Notes under the pieces: model-generated
What the model was told of the DNA's origin: nothing
The model's database searches: none
What the model saw: only the letters and a program-made list of their open reading frames with translations
Made by a program: the position numbers and the translations under genes
Shown: piece after piece, positions 18,312 to 26,610 of the stretch
Layout: each line of letters opens with the position of its first letter
How positions within the stretch are numbered: the first letter of the stretch is position 1
Assembly: GCF_034676545.1 (NCBI RefSeq)
Contig: NZ_JAUCBZ010000015.1
Span: forward strand, 1,767,001 to 1,831,000
Source: Pararhodobacter sp.
Lineage (GTDB): Bacteria; Pseudomonadota; Alphaproteobacteria; Rhodobacterales; Rhodobacteraceae
Length of the DNA: 64,000 nt
Direction of reading: 5' to 3'

Positions 18312-18671
18312 GTGAAACACCCGGTAGATGTTCATGTCGGCAAACGTATTCGCCATCGTCGTTGGATGGTCGGAATGACCCAGCAGCAATTGGCTGATTC
18401 GGTGGGGATCAAATTCCAGCAGATCCAGAAATACGAGACAGGCATGAACCGGGTCAGTGCGTCGCGGCTTTGGGATATCGCGCGCACCCTGGGTGTGTCG
18501 ATCGGGTTCTTCTTTGAGGGGCTGAGTGGTGAAAGCTCTGACATCGCCGTTGAGGCCGATATCCTGGCCAACAAGGAAGCAATGGACCTGGTGCGCGCCT
18601 ATTACGCCATCCCCGAGGCGCAGCGTCGGCGCCTGTTTGATCTGGCCCGCGTGTTGTCCGAGGCCGCGTGA
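18312..18671 (+). CDS. XRE-family helix-turn-helix regulator
   Basis: 119 residues from GTG 18312 (VKHPVDVHVGKRIRHRR); an ATG at 18279 is an alternative. The HTH is MTQQQLADSVGIKFQQIQKY followed by ETGMNRVSASRLWDIARTLG. The C-terminal 45 residues are helical with no known domain. The type is common in Rhodobacteraceae as a single-copy housekeeping regulator of unknown target. A strong terminator follows 60 bases later. Confidence 0.85.
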   Translation: MKHPVDVHVGKRIRHRRWMVGMTQQQLADSVGIKFQQIQKYETGMNRVSASRLWDIARTLGVSIGFFFEGLSGESSDIAVEADILANKEAMDLVRAYYAIPEAQRRRLFDLARVLSEAA

Positions 18672-18730
18672 AAGCCTGAGGAGTGAGCGCGCCCCCTTGC
18701 CGGGCCGCGCGCGTGTCCCTAGACAGTCGA

Positions 18731-18758
18731 GGCTCACACGGTGGTGTGGGCCTTTTTT
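18731..18758 (+). terminator. Rho-independent terminator after the XRE gene
   Basis: GGCTCACAC, loop GGTG, GTGTGGGCC, then TTTTTT: a 9-bp stem (one G-T pair) and a six-T tail. Confidence 0.85.
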
Positions 18759-18778
18759 CTGAACCCGGAGCCTTGGTC

Positions 18779-19585
18779 ATGGTGCGCGCGCCCATATCCC
18801 CTGCAACCGCCGCCGACCTGTGGCGCACGGCCCATGCTTTGGCGGATGTCGCGCGCCCGGTCACGCTGGCATCCTTTCGCCAGCCGGATTTGCAAGCCGA
18901 CAACAAGGATGCCAACGGGTTTGACCCGGTCACCGTGGCGGATCGCGCGGCCGAGGCGGCAATGCGCGACACCCTGGCGCGGCTGCGCCCGCAAGACGCG
19001 GTGCTGGGCGAAGAAGCGGGTGCCACACCCGGAACCAGCGGGCTGACCTGGGTGCTTGACCCGATTGACGGAACCCGCGCCTATCTGTCAGGGACGCCGA
19101 CCTGGGGCGTCCTGATCGGGTTGGCGGATGCGCAGGGGCCGATCCTGGGGATCGTGGATCAACCCTTTATCGGCGAGCGATTTTGCGGTGGCCTTGGAAC
19201 CGCGCATGTCACCGGTCCGCAGGGCAAACAGAGGCTGGCGACCCGGCCCGCCCGCGCCCTGTCGCAATCTGTGGTTTTCACAACCTTTCCCGAGATTGGC
19301 ACCCACGCCGAGCGGCAGGCTTTCGAGCGCGTTTCCGCACAGGCGCGGCTGACGCGGTATGGTATGGATTGTTATGCCTACGCGCTTTTGGCGTCAGGGC
19401 AAATTGATCTGGTGATCGAGGCCGGGTTGCACAGTTACGATGTCATGGCGCCGATTGCGGTCATCGAGGCGGCGGGGGGGATTGTGACCAACTGGCAGGG
19501 CGGCCCGGCGCATCATGGCGGTCAAGTGATCGCGGCGGCAAACGCCTCGGTTCACGCCGAAGCGCTGGCGTTTTTGGCGCGGTGA
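18779..19585 (+). CDS. hisN: Inositol monophosphatase family / histidinol-phosphatase (HisN-like)
   Basis: Mg-dependent phosphatase of the IMPase fold, 268 residues from ATG 18779. The metal-binding motif is VLDPIDGTRAYLSGTP, with the acidic GEEAG before it and SYDVMAPIAVIEAAGGIVTN near the end. The sequence fits the HisN-type histidinol-phosphatase group, but inositol or fructose-bisphosphate phosphatase activity cannot be excluded. The gene stands alone. Confidence 0.8.
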   Translation: MVRAPISPATAADLWRTAHALADVARPVTLASFRQPDLQADNKDANGFDPVTVADRAAEAAMRDTLARLRPQDAVLGEEAGATPGTSGLTWVLDPIDGTRAYLSGTPTWGVLIGLADAQGPILGIVDQPFIGERFCGGLGTAHVTGPQGKQRLATRPARALSQSVVFTTFPEIGTHAERQAFERVSAQARLTRYGMDCYAYALLASGQIDLVIEAGLHSYDVMAPIAVIEAAGGIVTNWQGGPAHHGGQVIAAANASVHAEALAFLAR

Positions 19586-19602
19586 GGGGGGGAGCGTCGC
19601 GC

Positions 19603-19624
19603 GGGGCCATCGAGGCCCCTTGCG
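19603..19624 (+). terminator. Hairpin after hisN
   Basis: GGGGCC, five bases, GGCCCC, then TTGCG; a second hairpin GGGGG...CCCCC follows at about 19628-19648. The first has a weak T-tail. The interval to guaD (19586-19715) holds no gene. Confidence 0.4.
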
Positions 19625-19715
19625 CCGCCGGGGGTTTTGCACCCCCGTCAGGCCGTTGGCCTTCCCCCCGCAGAGTATTTTCGGCAAGTTGAAGTTGGCA
19701 GGGACCGGCGCGGGT

Positions 19716-21008
19716 TCAGGCGTGGTTGATCGGGGTGCCGTTGACCCATGTGGTGCGGATTGCGCGGTCGTCGCCCATCATGATGGTGGGAAACAGCGCC
19801 TCCCAAAAGTCGGTGGCGCGGGCGGCGCGCTGGGCAATCGCCGGGGTTGAGGCGAGGTCCACGATGATCACATCGGCCTCATGGCCGGGGGTCAGGGCGC
19901 CGATCCTGGTCTGGAGGCCGAGGGCTTGCGCCGATCCGGTGGTGGCCAGCCACCATAGCTGGGTGGCATGCAGGGGATTGCCGCGCAACTGACCGATCTC
20001 ATAGGCTGCCGCCATCGTGCGCAGCATTGAAAAGGAGGATCCGCCGCCGATATCCGTGGCCAGGCCCACGCGGATACCCTGCGCCTTGAGGCCGCCGGTA
20101 TCAAAGAGCCCCGAGCCGATGAAGCTGTTGGAGGTCGGGCAGTGGATCAGGGCGGCGTTCACCTCGCGCAGCCGCGCGCGTTCGCGGTCGGTCAGGTGGA
20201 TGGCGTGGCCATAGAGGCCCTTTTCGCCCAACAAGCCGAACTGTTCGTAGACATCGAGATAGTCGCGCGCCTTGGGGAACAGGTCAGCGACCCAGGCGAT
20301 TTCTTCGCGCTGTTCGCTCAGGTGGGTCTGCATCGGGCAATCGGGGTGTTCGGCCCAGAGTGCGCCCAGGGCGGCCAGTTGATCCGGGGTCGAGGTGGGG
20401 GCAAAGCGCGGTGTGATGGCGTAGGTCAGCCGGTCGACGCCGTGCCAGCGGTTGAGCAGCGTCTTGGAGTCGTCATAGGCCGATTGCGCCGTGTCGCGCA
20501 ATCCATCGGGGGCGTTGCGGTCCATGCAGGTCTTGCCGGCGAGGGCGCGCATCCCGCGCGATTGCGCGGCGGTGAAGAAAGCGTCAACGCTTTCGGGGTG
20601 GATTGTGGCATAGCTGCACACGGTCGTCGTGCCGTGTGACAGCATCAGATCCAGGCAGGTCCCGGCGGTGTGTTGGGCAAAGGCGGGGTCGCCAAAGCGG
20701 GTTTCCTCGGGGAACGTATAGGTGTTGAGCCAGTCGATCAGCCGTTTGCCCCAGCTGGCGATGATGGCGGTCTGCGGATAATGGGCGTGCGCATCGACAA
20801 AACCCGGCGAGATCAGCGCCTCGCCATAGTCGTGGATTGTCGCCTGAGGGTGCGCGGCGCGCAGGGCCTCGGCGGTGCCGACGGCGGCGATTTTGCCTTG
20901 GTCGATCAACACGGCACCGCGCCGTTCATGGTGGGCGCAGTCCGGGCCGTGGGTAAACGGATCGTCAGAAAAGGTCAGTGTCTGTCCCAGCAGCAAGGCT
21001 GTCATCAT
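19716..21008 (-). CDS. guaD: Guanine deaminase
   Basis: Converts guanine to xanthine and ammonia. 430 residues; start MMTALLLGQTLTFSDDP. Amidohydrolase metal ligands are seen as PGFVDAHAHYPQ, MQTHLSEQ, GHAIHL and LATDIGGGSS; CPTSNSFIGSGLF is typical of the GuaD subfamily. Cytoplasmic, purine salvage or nitrogen scavenging. Xanthine dehydrogenase genes, often nearby, are not in the window. Confidence 0.95.
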   Translation of the reverse strand: MMTALLLGQTLTFSDDPFTHGPDCAHHERRGAVLIDQGKIAAVGTAEALRAAHPQATIHDYGEALISPGFVDAHAHYPQTAIIASWGKRLIDWLNTYTFPEETRFGDPAFAQHTAGTCLDLMLSHGTTTVCSYATIHPESVDAFFTAAQSRGMRALAGKTCMDRNAPDGLRDTAQSAYDDSKTLLNRWHGVDRLTYAITPRFAPTSTPDQLAALGALWAEHPDCPMQTHLSEQREEIAWVADLFPKARDYLDVYEQFGLLGEKGLYGHAIHLTDRERARLREVNAALIHCPTSNSFIGSGLFDTGGLKAQGIRVGLATDIGGGSSFSMLRTMAAAYEIGQLRGNPLHATQLWWLATTGSAQALGLQTRIGALTPGHEADVIIVDLASTPAIAQRAARATDFWEALFPTIMMGDDRAIRTTWVNGTPINHA

Positions 21009-21147
21009 GCGTTCCCCTCGTCAAACCGCATCCCAGAGGTACAGGTCGGATTTGCGATGAACAATCCCTTTATTGCGCGACCGTTTGCGCTTAACACCCA
21101 CAAGCGCGCGCCGATTCGCAGGCGCGATGCAGGCTTGGGAGGTCACG

Positions 21148-22554
21148 ATGGCAGAACCGGAAAACCGCGTGTTGAACGAAGATCTGCCATCCGACTTTGA
21201 AGAGACCACGGTTGATGGTCTGGATGGCGACCGTATCGAGATCATCCTCGATGCGGTAGAGGCGGAAGACGCCGCCGCCGTCGCCGCGGCGGTCGAGCCG
21301 CTGCACGCGGCCGATATCGCCGACCTTCTGGAGCAGATCAGCGGCAGCCAGCGCCGCGCGCTGTTGGCGCTGTATGGCGAGATGATCGACGGCGACGTGC
21401 TGTCCGAGCTTGAAGAAGGCGTGCGCGAAGAGGTCATCGAGGCCCTGCCACGCGAAGCCTTCGCCGAGGCCGTGCGCGAACTTGATACCGATGATGTCGT
21501 TGACATCATTGAGGATCTTGAGGATGCGGAAAAGGCGTATATCCTTGAATCGCTGGAGGTCGAGGACCGGGCGGCGGTGGAAAGCTCGCTGGCGTGGCCG
21601 GAGCATTCTGCCGGTCGTCTGATGCAATCCGAGACGGTGGCGGTGCCGCAAGACTGGACGGTTGGTCGGGCGATTGATCAGATGCGCTCGGCGGAATGGC
21701 TGCCCGATCAGTTTTATCACGTCATCCTGGTCGATGCGCGCCACCGTCCCACGGGTTACGCGACGTTGGGCCGGGTGTTGGCCTCGCGCCGGGATGTGGC
21801 GCTTGCCGATATCGCCGAGGACAGTTTCCGCTCGGTCGAGGCGACGCAGGAAGAAGAAGAAGTCGCGCGGCAGTTCAACAAGTACCACCTGATTTCGATG
21901 CCGGTCACCGATGAGGCCGGACGTCTGGTCGGGGTCATCACGATTGATGACGCGATGACCGTGTTGGACGATGAACACGAAGAGGACATGCTGCGCATGG
22001 CCGGTGTGCACGAGGAAAGCTCGCTGTCGGACCGGATCTGGGATACGGCGCGGGGGCGGTTCCTGTGGCTGTTCGTGAACCTGATCACGGCGATCATGGC
22101 CTCGCTGGTGATTTCGCAATTCGAGGATGAAATCAAGGCGTTGGTCGCTTTGGCGGTGTTGATGCCGATTGTCGCCTCGATGGGGGGCAACGCGGGTACG
22201 CAGTCGATGACGGTGGCGGTGCGCGCCTTGGCGACGCATGAATTGACCGGACAGAACACCAGGCGGGTGATCTGGCGCGAGTTGGTCGTTGGGGTGATCA
22301 ACGGCATGGCCTTTGGCATCATCATGGCGATCGTGGCGGGCTTCTGGTTCGGCATGCCGATGCTGGCCTTGGTCATTGCCATGGCGATGCTGGCGACGCT
22401 GGCCTCGGCGGCGCTGTCGGGGATTGTGCTGCCGGTCATCCTGGACAAGCTCAAAATTGATCCGGCCTTGGCCTCGGGGCCGTTCGTGACGACCGTGACC
22501 GATGTTGTCGGTTTCTTCGCCTTCCTTGGGTTGGCGTCGCTCATGTTGCTTTGA
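21148..22554 (+). CDS. mgtE: Magnesium transporter MgtE
   Basis: 468 residues from ATG 21148, with GGAGG about 6 bases before it. Layout: N-terminal MgtE_N superhelix (about 40-145), two CBS domains (about 150-270) that sense Mg, then five membrane helices from about 295 (FVNLITAIMASLVIS) with the pore-lining motif MGGNAGTQSMTVAVRAL and the last helix ending FFAFLGLASLMLL. Inner-membrane Mg2+ channel or transporter. The cyclo-ligase gene follows closely. Confidence 0.96.
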   Translation: MAEPENRVLNEDLPSDFEETTVDGLDGDRIEIILDAVEAEDAAAVAAAVEPLHAADIADLLEQISGSQRRALLALYGEMIDGDVLSELEEGVREEVIEALPREAFAEAVRELDTDDVVDIIEDLEDAEKAYILESLEVEDRAAVESSLAWPEHSAGRLMQSETVAVPQDWTVGRAIDQMRSAEWLPDQFYHVILVDARHRPTGYATLGRVLASRRDVALADIAEDSFRSVEATQEEEEVARQFNKYHLISMPVTDEAGRLVGVITIDDAMTVLDDEHEEDMLRMAGVHEESSLSDRIWDTARGRFLWLFVNLITAIMASLVISQFEDEIKALVALAVLMPIVASMGGNAGTQSMTVAVRALATHELTGQNTRRVIWRELVVGVINGMAFGIIMAIVAGFWFGMPMLALVIAMAMLATLASAALSGIVLPVILDKLKIDPALASGPFVTTVTDVVGFFAFLGLASLMLL

Positions 22555-22563
22555 GGCGTGGCA

Positions 22564-23121
22564 ATGGGTGGGATCGACGAGCGAAAAGCTGCCGCGCGCA
22601 AACAGGCGTTTGCGGGTCGCAAGTCGGCGTTCGGGACCGGACTGGATGCGGTGGCGCAGGGCCATTTGCGCGCGGCGCTCGCCGGGTATGATGCGCGTCC
22701 CGTGGCGGGGTATCTGCCAATCCGAACCGAAATAAACCCGGTGCCGGCGATGGCCACGCATCCCGGCCCGGTCGGGGTGCCGGTGATCCGGGCGGCGGGT
22801 CAGCCGCTGGAGTTCCACCTCTGGACCCCGGAAACCACGCTGGTCGAGGGGCCGTTTGGCGCGAAAATCCCCGCCCATGGTCAGGCGATCACGCCGCGTG
22901 TGGTGATTGTGCCCTTGGTCGGTTTTGATGCCCGCGGCTATCGGCTGGGGTATGGCGGCGGCTTCTATGATCGCACATTGGCCGGTTTGCGCGCCGCCGG
23001 GCCGGTGCTGGCGCTGGGCTATGCCTATGATGCACAGGAATTGCCCGAGGTGCCAATCGACGCCTATGATCAGCGTCTTGACGGCATCGTCACGCAGGCC
23101 GGCTTGCGGTGGTTTGCCTGA
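22564..23121 (+). CDS. 5-formyltetrahydrofolate cyclo-ligase
   Basis: Converts 5-formyl-THF to 5,10-methenyl-THF with ATP. 185 residues from ATG 22564 (GAGG 6 bases upstream, overlapping the mgtE stop). Motifs: VAGYLPIRTEINP, and the ATP-site signature GYGGGFYDRTLAGLR. Probably translated from the mgtE transcript. Confidence 0.92.
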   Translation: MGGIDERKAAARKQAFAGRKSAFGTGLDAVAQGHLRAALAGYDARPVAGYLPIRTEINPVPAMATHPGPVGVPVIRAAGQPLEFHLWTPETTLVEGPFGAKIPAHGQAITPRVVIVPLVGFDARGYRLGYGGGFYDRTLAGLRAAGPVLALGYAYDAQELPEVPIDAYDQRLDGIVTQAGLRWFA

Positions 23122-23165
23122 CGGTCAGACGCCGCCACGCGGCGGGCGGCGGCGCCTTGGGTCGG

Positions 23166-23657
23166 TCAATCCGTGCAGACGGTTTCGCGACGTCCGGGCG
23201 AGGTGAATACCTCTTGGCAGCCGAACAGCGGCTGCATCGGGGCGCAGGTGCGCGAGCGCGCCAGACAGGCCCCCTCGCAATCACTGGCCTCGTCGCATTG
23301 CCGGCCGGCGTCCTGGGTCTGGAAAACGCAGGCAAAGAAGCCGGTGCCGCGCGGCATGAAATTCCCGCCCGAGCGCGTGCAGGCGGCGCGCTGTTGTTCC
23401 AGCATGGCCCCCTCGGGCGGGCGCTCTTCGGCCACGACCGGCGATGGCGTGACCGTCACATTGGAATAGCTGGTGTCAATATCCGGCGCAGTCCCATAGG
23501 TCGCGTCGAACTCGGGGCTATAGGCCTCGACTTCAGGCGCGGGGGCGACGGGCGTCGGCGGCGCATAGGTCAGGGTCGCGTTGTTTGTGGGCGGTGCGTA
23601 AACACAGGCTGACAGCGTGAGCAGCAGTGCGAAAACGGTCAGGATACGATACATCAT
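23166..23657 (-). CDS. Cysteine-rich lipoprotein of unknown function
   Basis: About 163 residues from ATG 23657 (MMYRILTVFALLLTLSAC); the next ATG, one codon on, is equally possible. The lipobox LSAC marks a lipoprotein. A proline-rich linker is followed by a Cys-rich C-terminal part with six or more cysteines (TRSGGNF, FACVFQTQDAGRQCDEAS, CEGACLARSRTC), suggesting disulfides in the periplasm. It begins right after the aldo/keto reductase stop, so co-transcription is likely. No family recognised. Confidence 0.65.
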   Translation of the reverse strand: MMYRILTVFALLLTLSACVYAPPTNNATLTYAPPTPVAPAPEVEAYSPEFDATYGTAPDIDTSYSNVTVTPSPVVAEERPPEGAMLEQQRAACTRSGGNFMPRGTGFFACVFQTQDAGRQCDEASDCEGACLARSRTCAPMQPLFGCQEVFTSPGRRETVCTD

Positions 23658-23662
23658 GGACC

Positions 23663-24703
23663 TCAAAACGGCATGGGGTGGGAGCGGTGGACGTCATCAA
23701 TCGCCGCGATCAGATCGGGATCGAGGGTCAGGTTCACGGTGGGAAGCAGATGTTCCAACTGCGCGGTGGTGGTTGCGCCGATGATCGGGATCGACACGAA
23801 GGGTCGGCTGCGATGCCAGGCGATGGCCATGTGGCTGGGGTCGATACTCCAGTCGCGCGCCAGTCCGAGATAGGCGGCAACGGCATCGAACACGCGCGGC
23901 GTGATGCGCCCGCCAAGAGTGGCGTTCAGCGAGCGGCGCGAGCCCTCGGGCACCACATCGCCCGCGTATTTTCCGGTCAAAAGCCCGGTTGCGAGGGGGG
24001 AAAAGGCCAACAGCGGCACGTTCTCCATGACGCTGGCCTCGGCCATGTCGGTGTCGAACAGGCGGCACAGCAACGAATATTCGTTTTGTATGGTGGCGAT
24101 GCGCGGCAGGCCGTGGCTGTCGGCGGCATGGATCCATTGCGCCAGCCCCCAGGCGGATTCGTTTGACAGGGCGATCTGGCCGATCTTGCCCTCGGCGATC
24201 AAGGCGGCGGCTTCGGTCAGGATCTCGAGGATATGCGCCTGAAAACCCGCGCGATCCCGTGGCGGTTTGTACGTCCAGTTCGCGCGAAACTGATACGAGC
24301 CGCGGTTCGGCCAGTGAAGCTGGTAAATGTCGATCCGGTCGGTCTGAAGGCGTTTGAGCGCGGCCTCGACGGCGCTGCGCAGGCGGGGCGCGTCAATCAT
24401 CGGCGCGCCGCCTTCGATCACCTCGCAGCCTTCGCCCGACACTTTGCTGGCGATCACCAGCTTGTCGCGCCCGCCCTTGGCATTCCACGCGCCGATCACC
24501 TCTTCGGTGCCGCCAAGCGTTTCGGGGCTGAACGGGTTCACCGGGTACATCTCGGCGGTGTCGAGATAGGTCAGGCCGTGCTCCAGCGCCATATCAATCT
24601 GGCGGTGGGCATCGGCCATCGGTGTCTGGCGACCCCAGGTCATGGTGCCAAGGCAGATATTCGGAACGGTGGGGCCGTTGGGCCCAAGCTTGTGTGTCTT
24701 CAT
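23663..24703 (-). CDS. Aldo/keto reductase (Tas-like)
   Basis: NADPH-dependent oxidoreductase with a TIM-barrel fold, 346 residues. Catalytic-tetrad region: YLDTAEMYPVNP (Tyr), KLVIASKVSGEG (Lys), YQLHWPNRG (His). The length and YP(V)NPFSPETLGGTEEVIG insert match the Tas subgroup. The natural substrate is unknown. Confidence 0.9.
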   Translation of the reverse strand: MKTHKLGPNGPTVPNICLGTMTWGRQTPMADAHRQIDMALEHGLTYLDTAEMYPVNPFSPETLGGTEEVIGAWNAKGGRDKLVIASKVSGEGCEVIEGGAPMIDAPRLRSAVEAALKRLQTDRIDIYQLHWPNRGSYQFRANWTYKPPRDRAGFQAHILEILTEAAALIAEGKIGQIALSNESAWGLAQWIHAADSHGLPRIATIQNEYSLLCRLFDTDMAEASVMENVPLLAFSPLATGLLTGKYAGDVVPEGSRRSLNATLGGRITPRVFDAVAAYLGLARDWSIDPSHMAIAWHRSRPFVSIPIIGATTTAQLEHLLPTVNLTLDPDLIAAIDDVHRSHPMPF

Positions 24704-24799
24704 TGTCTACTTTTCTTGTTTTCCCAAGACTAGCGGGTTCAGAGTGAAAAACAAGTCATGCGGAATTGAGAACATAACGGGAACATGATAGGGTGTGGC

Positions 24800-25525
24800 A
24801 TGGATGATGCCGCCGATTCCCTCTCTGTTGTCGCCAAGCCCGATCTGGCCACCGCCGCGCGGCTTCTGGCCGATCTGACCGCGTCGCATCATCGCGATGC
24901 GGGGCCTGTCGCGGTGCCGTTGCAACCGCTGCCGCAGATGGCGCTGGCGCGCGGGCGGGTGCATGAGATCGCCGGGCCTGCGCGGCGCACGCTGGCGGCG
25001 GTGATCGCCGGGGCGGCGCAGGCTGAAGGGCCGGTCCTGTGGCTGCGGCCCGGCTGGCGGCGCGAGGGGTTGTGCCCGCAGGGGCTGGCCCGCTTGCTGC
25101 CCGATCCCGGCGCGCTGATCATGGTCAACTGCGCCCGCCCGGTCGATATAGTCTGGAGCATGGAGGAAGCCCTGCGTGCCGGCTGCGTGGCGCTGGTGGT
25201 GGCCGAGATCGCCGAGGTGCCCGACCTGCGTCAGGTCCGGCGGTTGCATCTGGCGGCGGGCGACGGGCTGGCGCGCAACCGCGCGGCGGGGCGGCTGACC
25301 CCGGCGCCTTTGGGGGTCATGCTGGGCTATGAGGTGGCTAATGGCCGCGTGGCCGGGGTCGAAAGCCGCTGGGCGCTGCATCCGCTGCCGCCAGTGGATG
25401 CTGGCCCGCCGCGCTGGCGGCTGGATCGCCAATTGGCGCGCGGCTTGCCGCCCAAGGATTGGGAGGTGCAGATGCTGACGGGCAGGGGCGACGCCTCGGC
25501 GCCGTTGCTGAGCGAAAACGCATGA
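24800..25525 (+). CDS. ImuA-like RecA-fold protein
   Basis: 241 residues from ATG 24800 (MDDAADSLSVVAKPD). It resembles the alphaproteobacterial ImuA/SulA-like group: ALARGRVHEIAGPARRTLAA where RecA would have Walker A, PVLWLRPGWRREGLCPQGLAR, and LIMVNCARPVDIVWSMEEAL. The Walker A lysine is not evident. ImuA usually lies with imuB and dnaE2 for mutagenic lesion bypass; here the next gene is nusB on the other strand, so this copy is alone. Confidence 0.7.
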   Translation: MDDAADSLSVVAKPDLATAARLLADLTASHHRDAGPVAVPLQPLPQMALARGRVHEIAGPARRTLAAVIAGAAQAEGPVLWLRPGWRREGLCPQGLARLLPDPGALIMVNCARPVDIVWSMEEALRAGCVALVVAEIAEVPDLRQVRRLHLAAGDGLARNRAAGRLTPAPLGVMLGYEVANGRVAGVESRWALHPLPPVDAGPPRWRLDRQLARGLPPKDWEVQMLTGRGDASAPLLSENA

Positions 25526-25588
25526 CGGCGCAAAACAGGGTTTGATCGCCCGATCGCCGTGCCGGGCAAACCGCGCTCGCGACCGACG

Positions 25589-26074
25589 TCAGGCCGAAAA
25601 CGCCTCGGGTTTGGCTTCACGCGCCATGTGGTCGAGCACCGCGTTGACGAATTTCGACTCGCGGCCTTCGGGGAAAAACGCTTGTGTGATCTGCACATAT
25701 TCGGTGATCACCACGCGCGGCGGGGTGTCGGTTTCGACAAATTCGGCCCCGGCGGCGCGAAACAGCGCACGCAGGGTCGGGTCGATCCGTGCAATCGGCC
25801 ATTTGGCGACCAGCGCGCGGTCGGTCATCTGGTCGATGCGCGCCTGATCATCCACCGCCAGATCCACCAGCTTGCGGAAATAGTCGATGTCGGCATCGAC
25901 CCAGGCCTCATCCTCGGTTTCCACGCCGATCCGGTGGGTTTCAAACTCCACGCGCACCTGTTCGACGGTCTGCCCCGAGACCTCCATCTGGAACAAGGCT
26001 TGCACGGCATAAAACCGCGCGGCCGATTTCAACGCGCGTTTCTCGTTGACCCGCTTGTTATCGGCCTTGCTCAT
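25589..26074 (-). CDS. nusB: Transcription antitermination factor NusB
   Basis: 161-residue all-helical RNA-binding protein; with NusE (S10) it binds boxA of rRNA operons. Recognised by the family opening (ARFYAVQALFQMEVSGQTVE) and closing (AFFPEGRESKFVNAVLDHMA). Overlaps ribH by 4 bases (ATGA), so it is translated in the rib operon, the usual arrangement. Confidence 0.95.
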   Translation of the reverse strand: MSKADNKRVNEKRALKSAARFYAVQALFQMEVSGQTVEQVRVEFETHRIGVETEDEAWVDADIDYFRKLVDLAVDDQARIDQMTDRALVAKWPIARIDPTLRALFRAAGAEFVETDTPPRVVITEYVQITQAFFPEGRESKFVNAVLDHMAREAKPEAFSA

Positions 26075-26607
26075 ACTGTGTCGCCCCCTTTGGCCAACTG
26101 GACCGGGTCCACTGGCCGAAAGCCGACGCCGCCCTTGGGCGCGCCCCAGCGACGGGCCAAGGCCAGCAGATGCAACGCCGCCGCCGCCGCCCCGCCGCCC
26201 TTGTTCTGATCCTTGGGATCGGCGCGCACGATTGCCTGTTCCATGTTCTCAACGGTCAGAATGCCATTGCCCAGACACACGCCTTGCAGGCCCAGCAAGG
26301 TCAACCCGCGCGAGCTGTCGTTGCAGACCGTGTCATAATGCGTGGTCTCGCCCCGGATCACGCAGCCCAAGGCCACGAACACGTCGAAATCGGCCATGCG
26401 AAAGGCCTGACCGATGGCGGCGGGCACTTCCAACGCGCCGGGCACTTCGATCAGCTCATGCGTGGCGCCGGCGGCTTCCAGCGTGGCGCGCGCGCCCTCG
26501 ATCATCATGTCGGCGATGTCGCGGTAATAGGGGGCGACGACGATCAGCGCCTTGACGGGCTTGTCAAAGCGGGGCAGCGGCAGGGTATAGTGGCTGGCTC
26601 CGGCCAT
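26071..26607 (-). CDS. ribH: 6,7-dimethyl-8-ribityllumazine synthase
   Basis: Condenses the ribB product with the pyrimidine intermediate of riboflavin synthesis. 178 residues. Family motifs: VPGALEVPAAIG, CVIRGETTHYDTVCNDSSRG (substrate and phosphate site) and GNGILTVENMEQA. It starts 3 bases after the ribB stop; ribB-ribH-nusB form one leftward operon. Confidence 0.95.
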   Translation of the reverse strand: MAGASHYTLPLPRFDKPVKALIVVAPYYRDIADMMIEGARATLEAAGATHELIEVPGALEVPAAIGQAFRMADFDVFVALGCVIRGETTHYDTVCNDSSRGLTLLGLQGVCLGNGILTVENMEQAIVRADPKDQNKGGGAAAAALHLLALARRWGAPKGGVGFRPVDPVQLAKGGDTV

Positions 26608-26610
26608 GAC

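Noticed and set aside
21091..22878. 595-residue open frame antisense to mgtE
   Set aside because: His/Arg-rich shadow typical of GC-rich third positions; mgtE on the other strand is complete.
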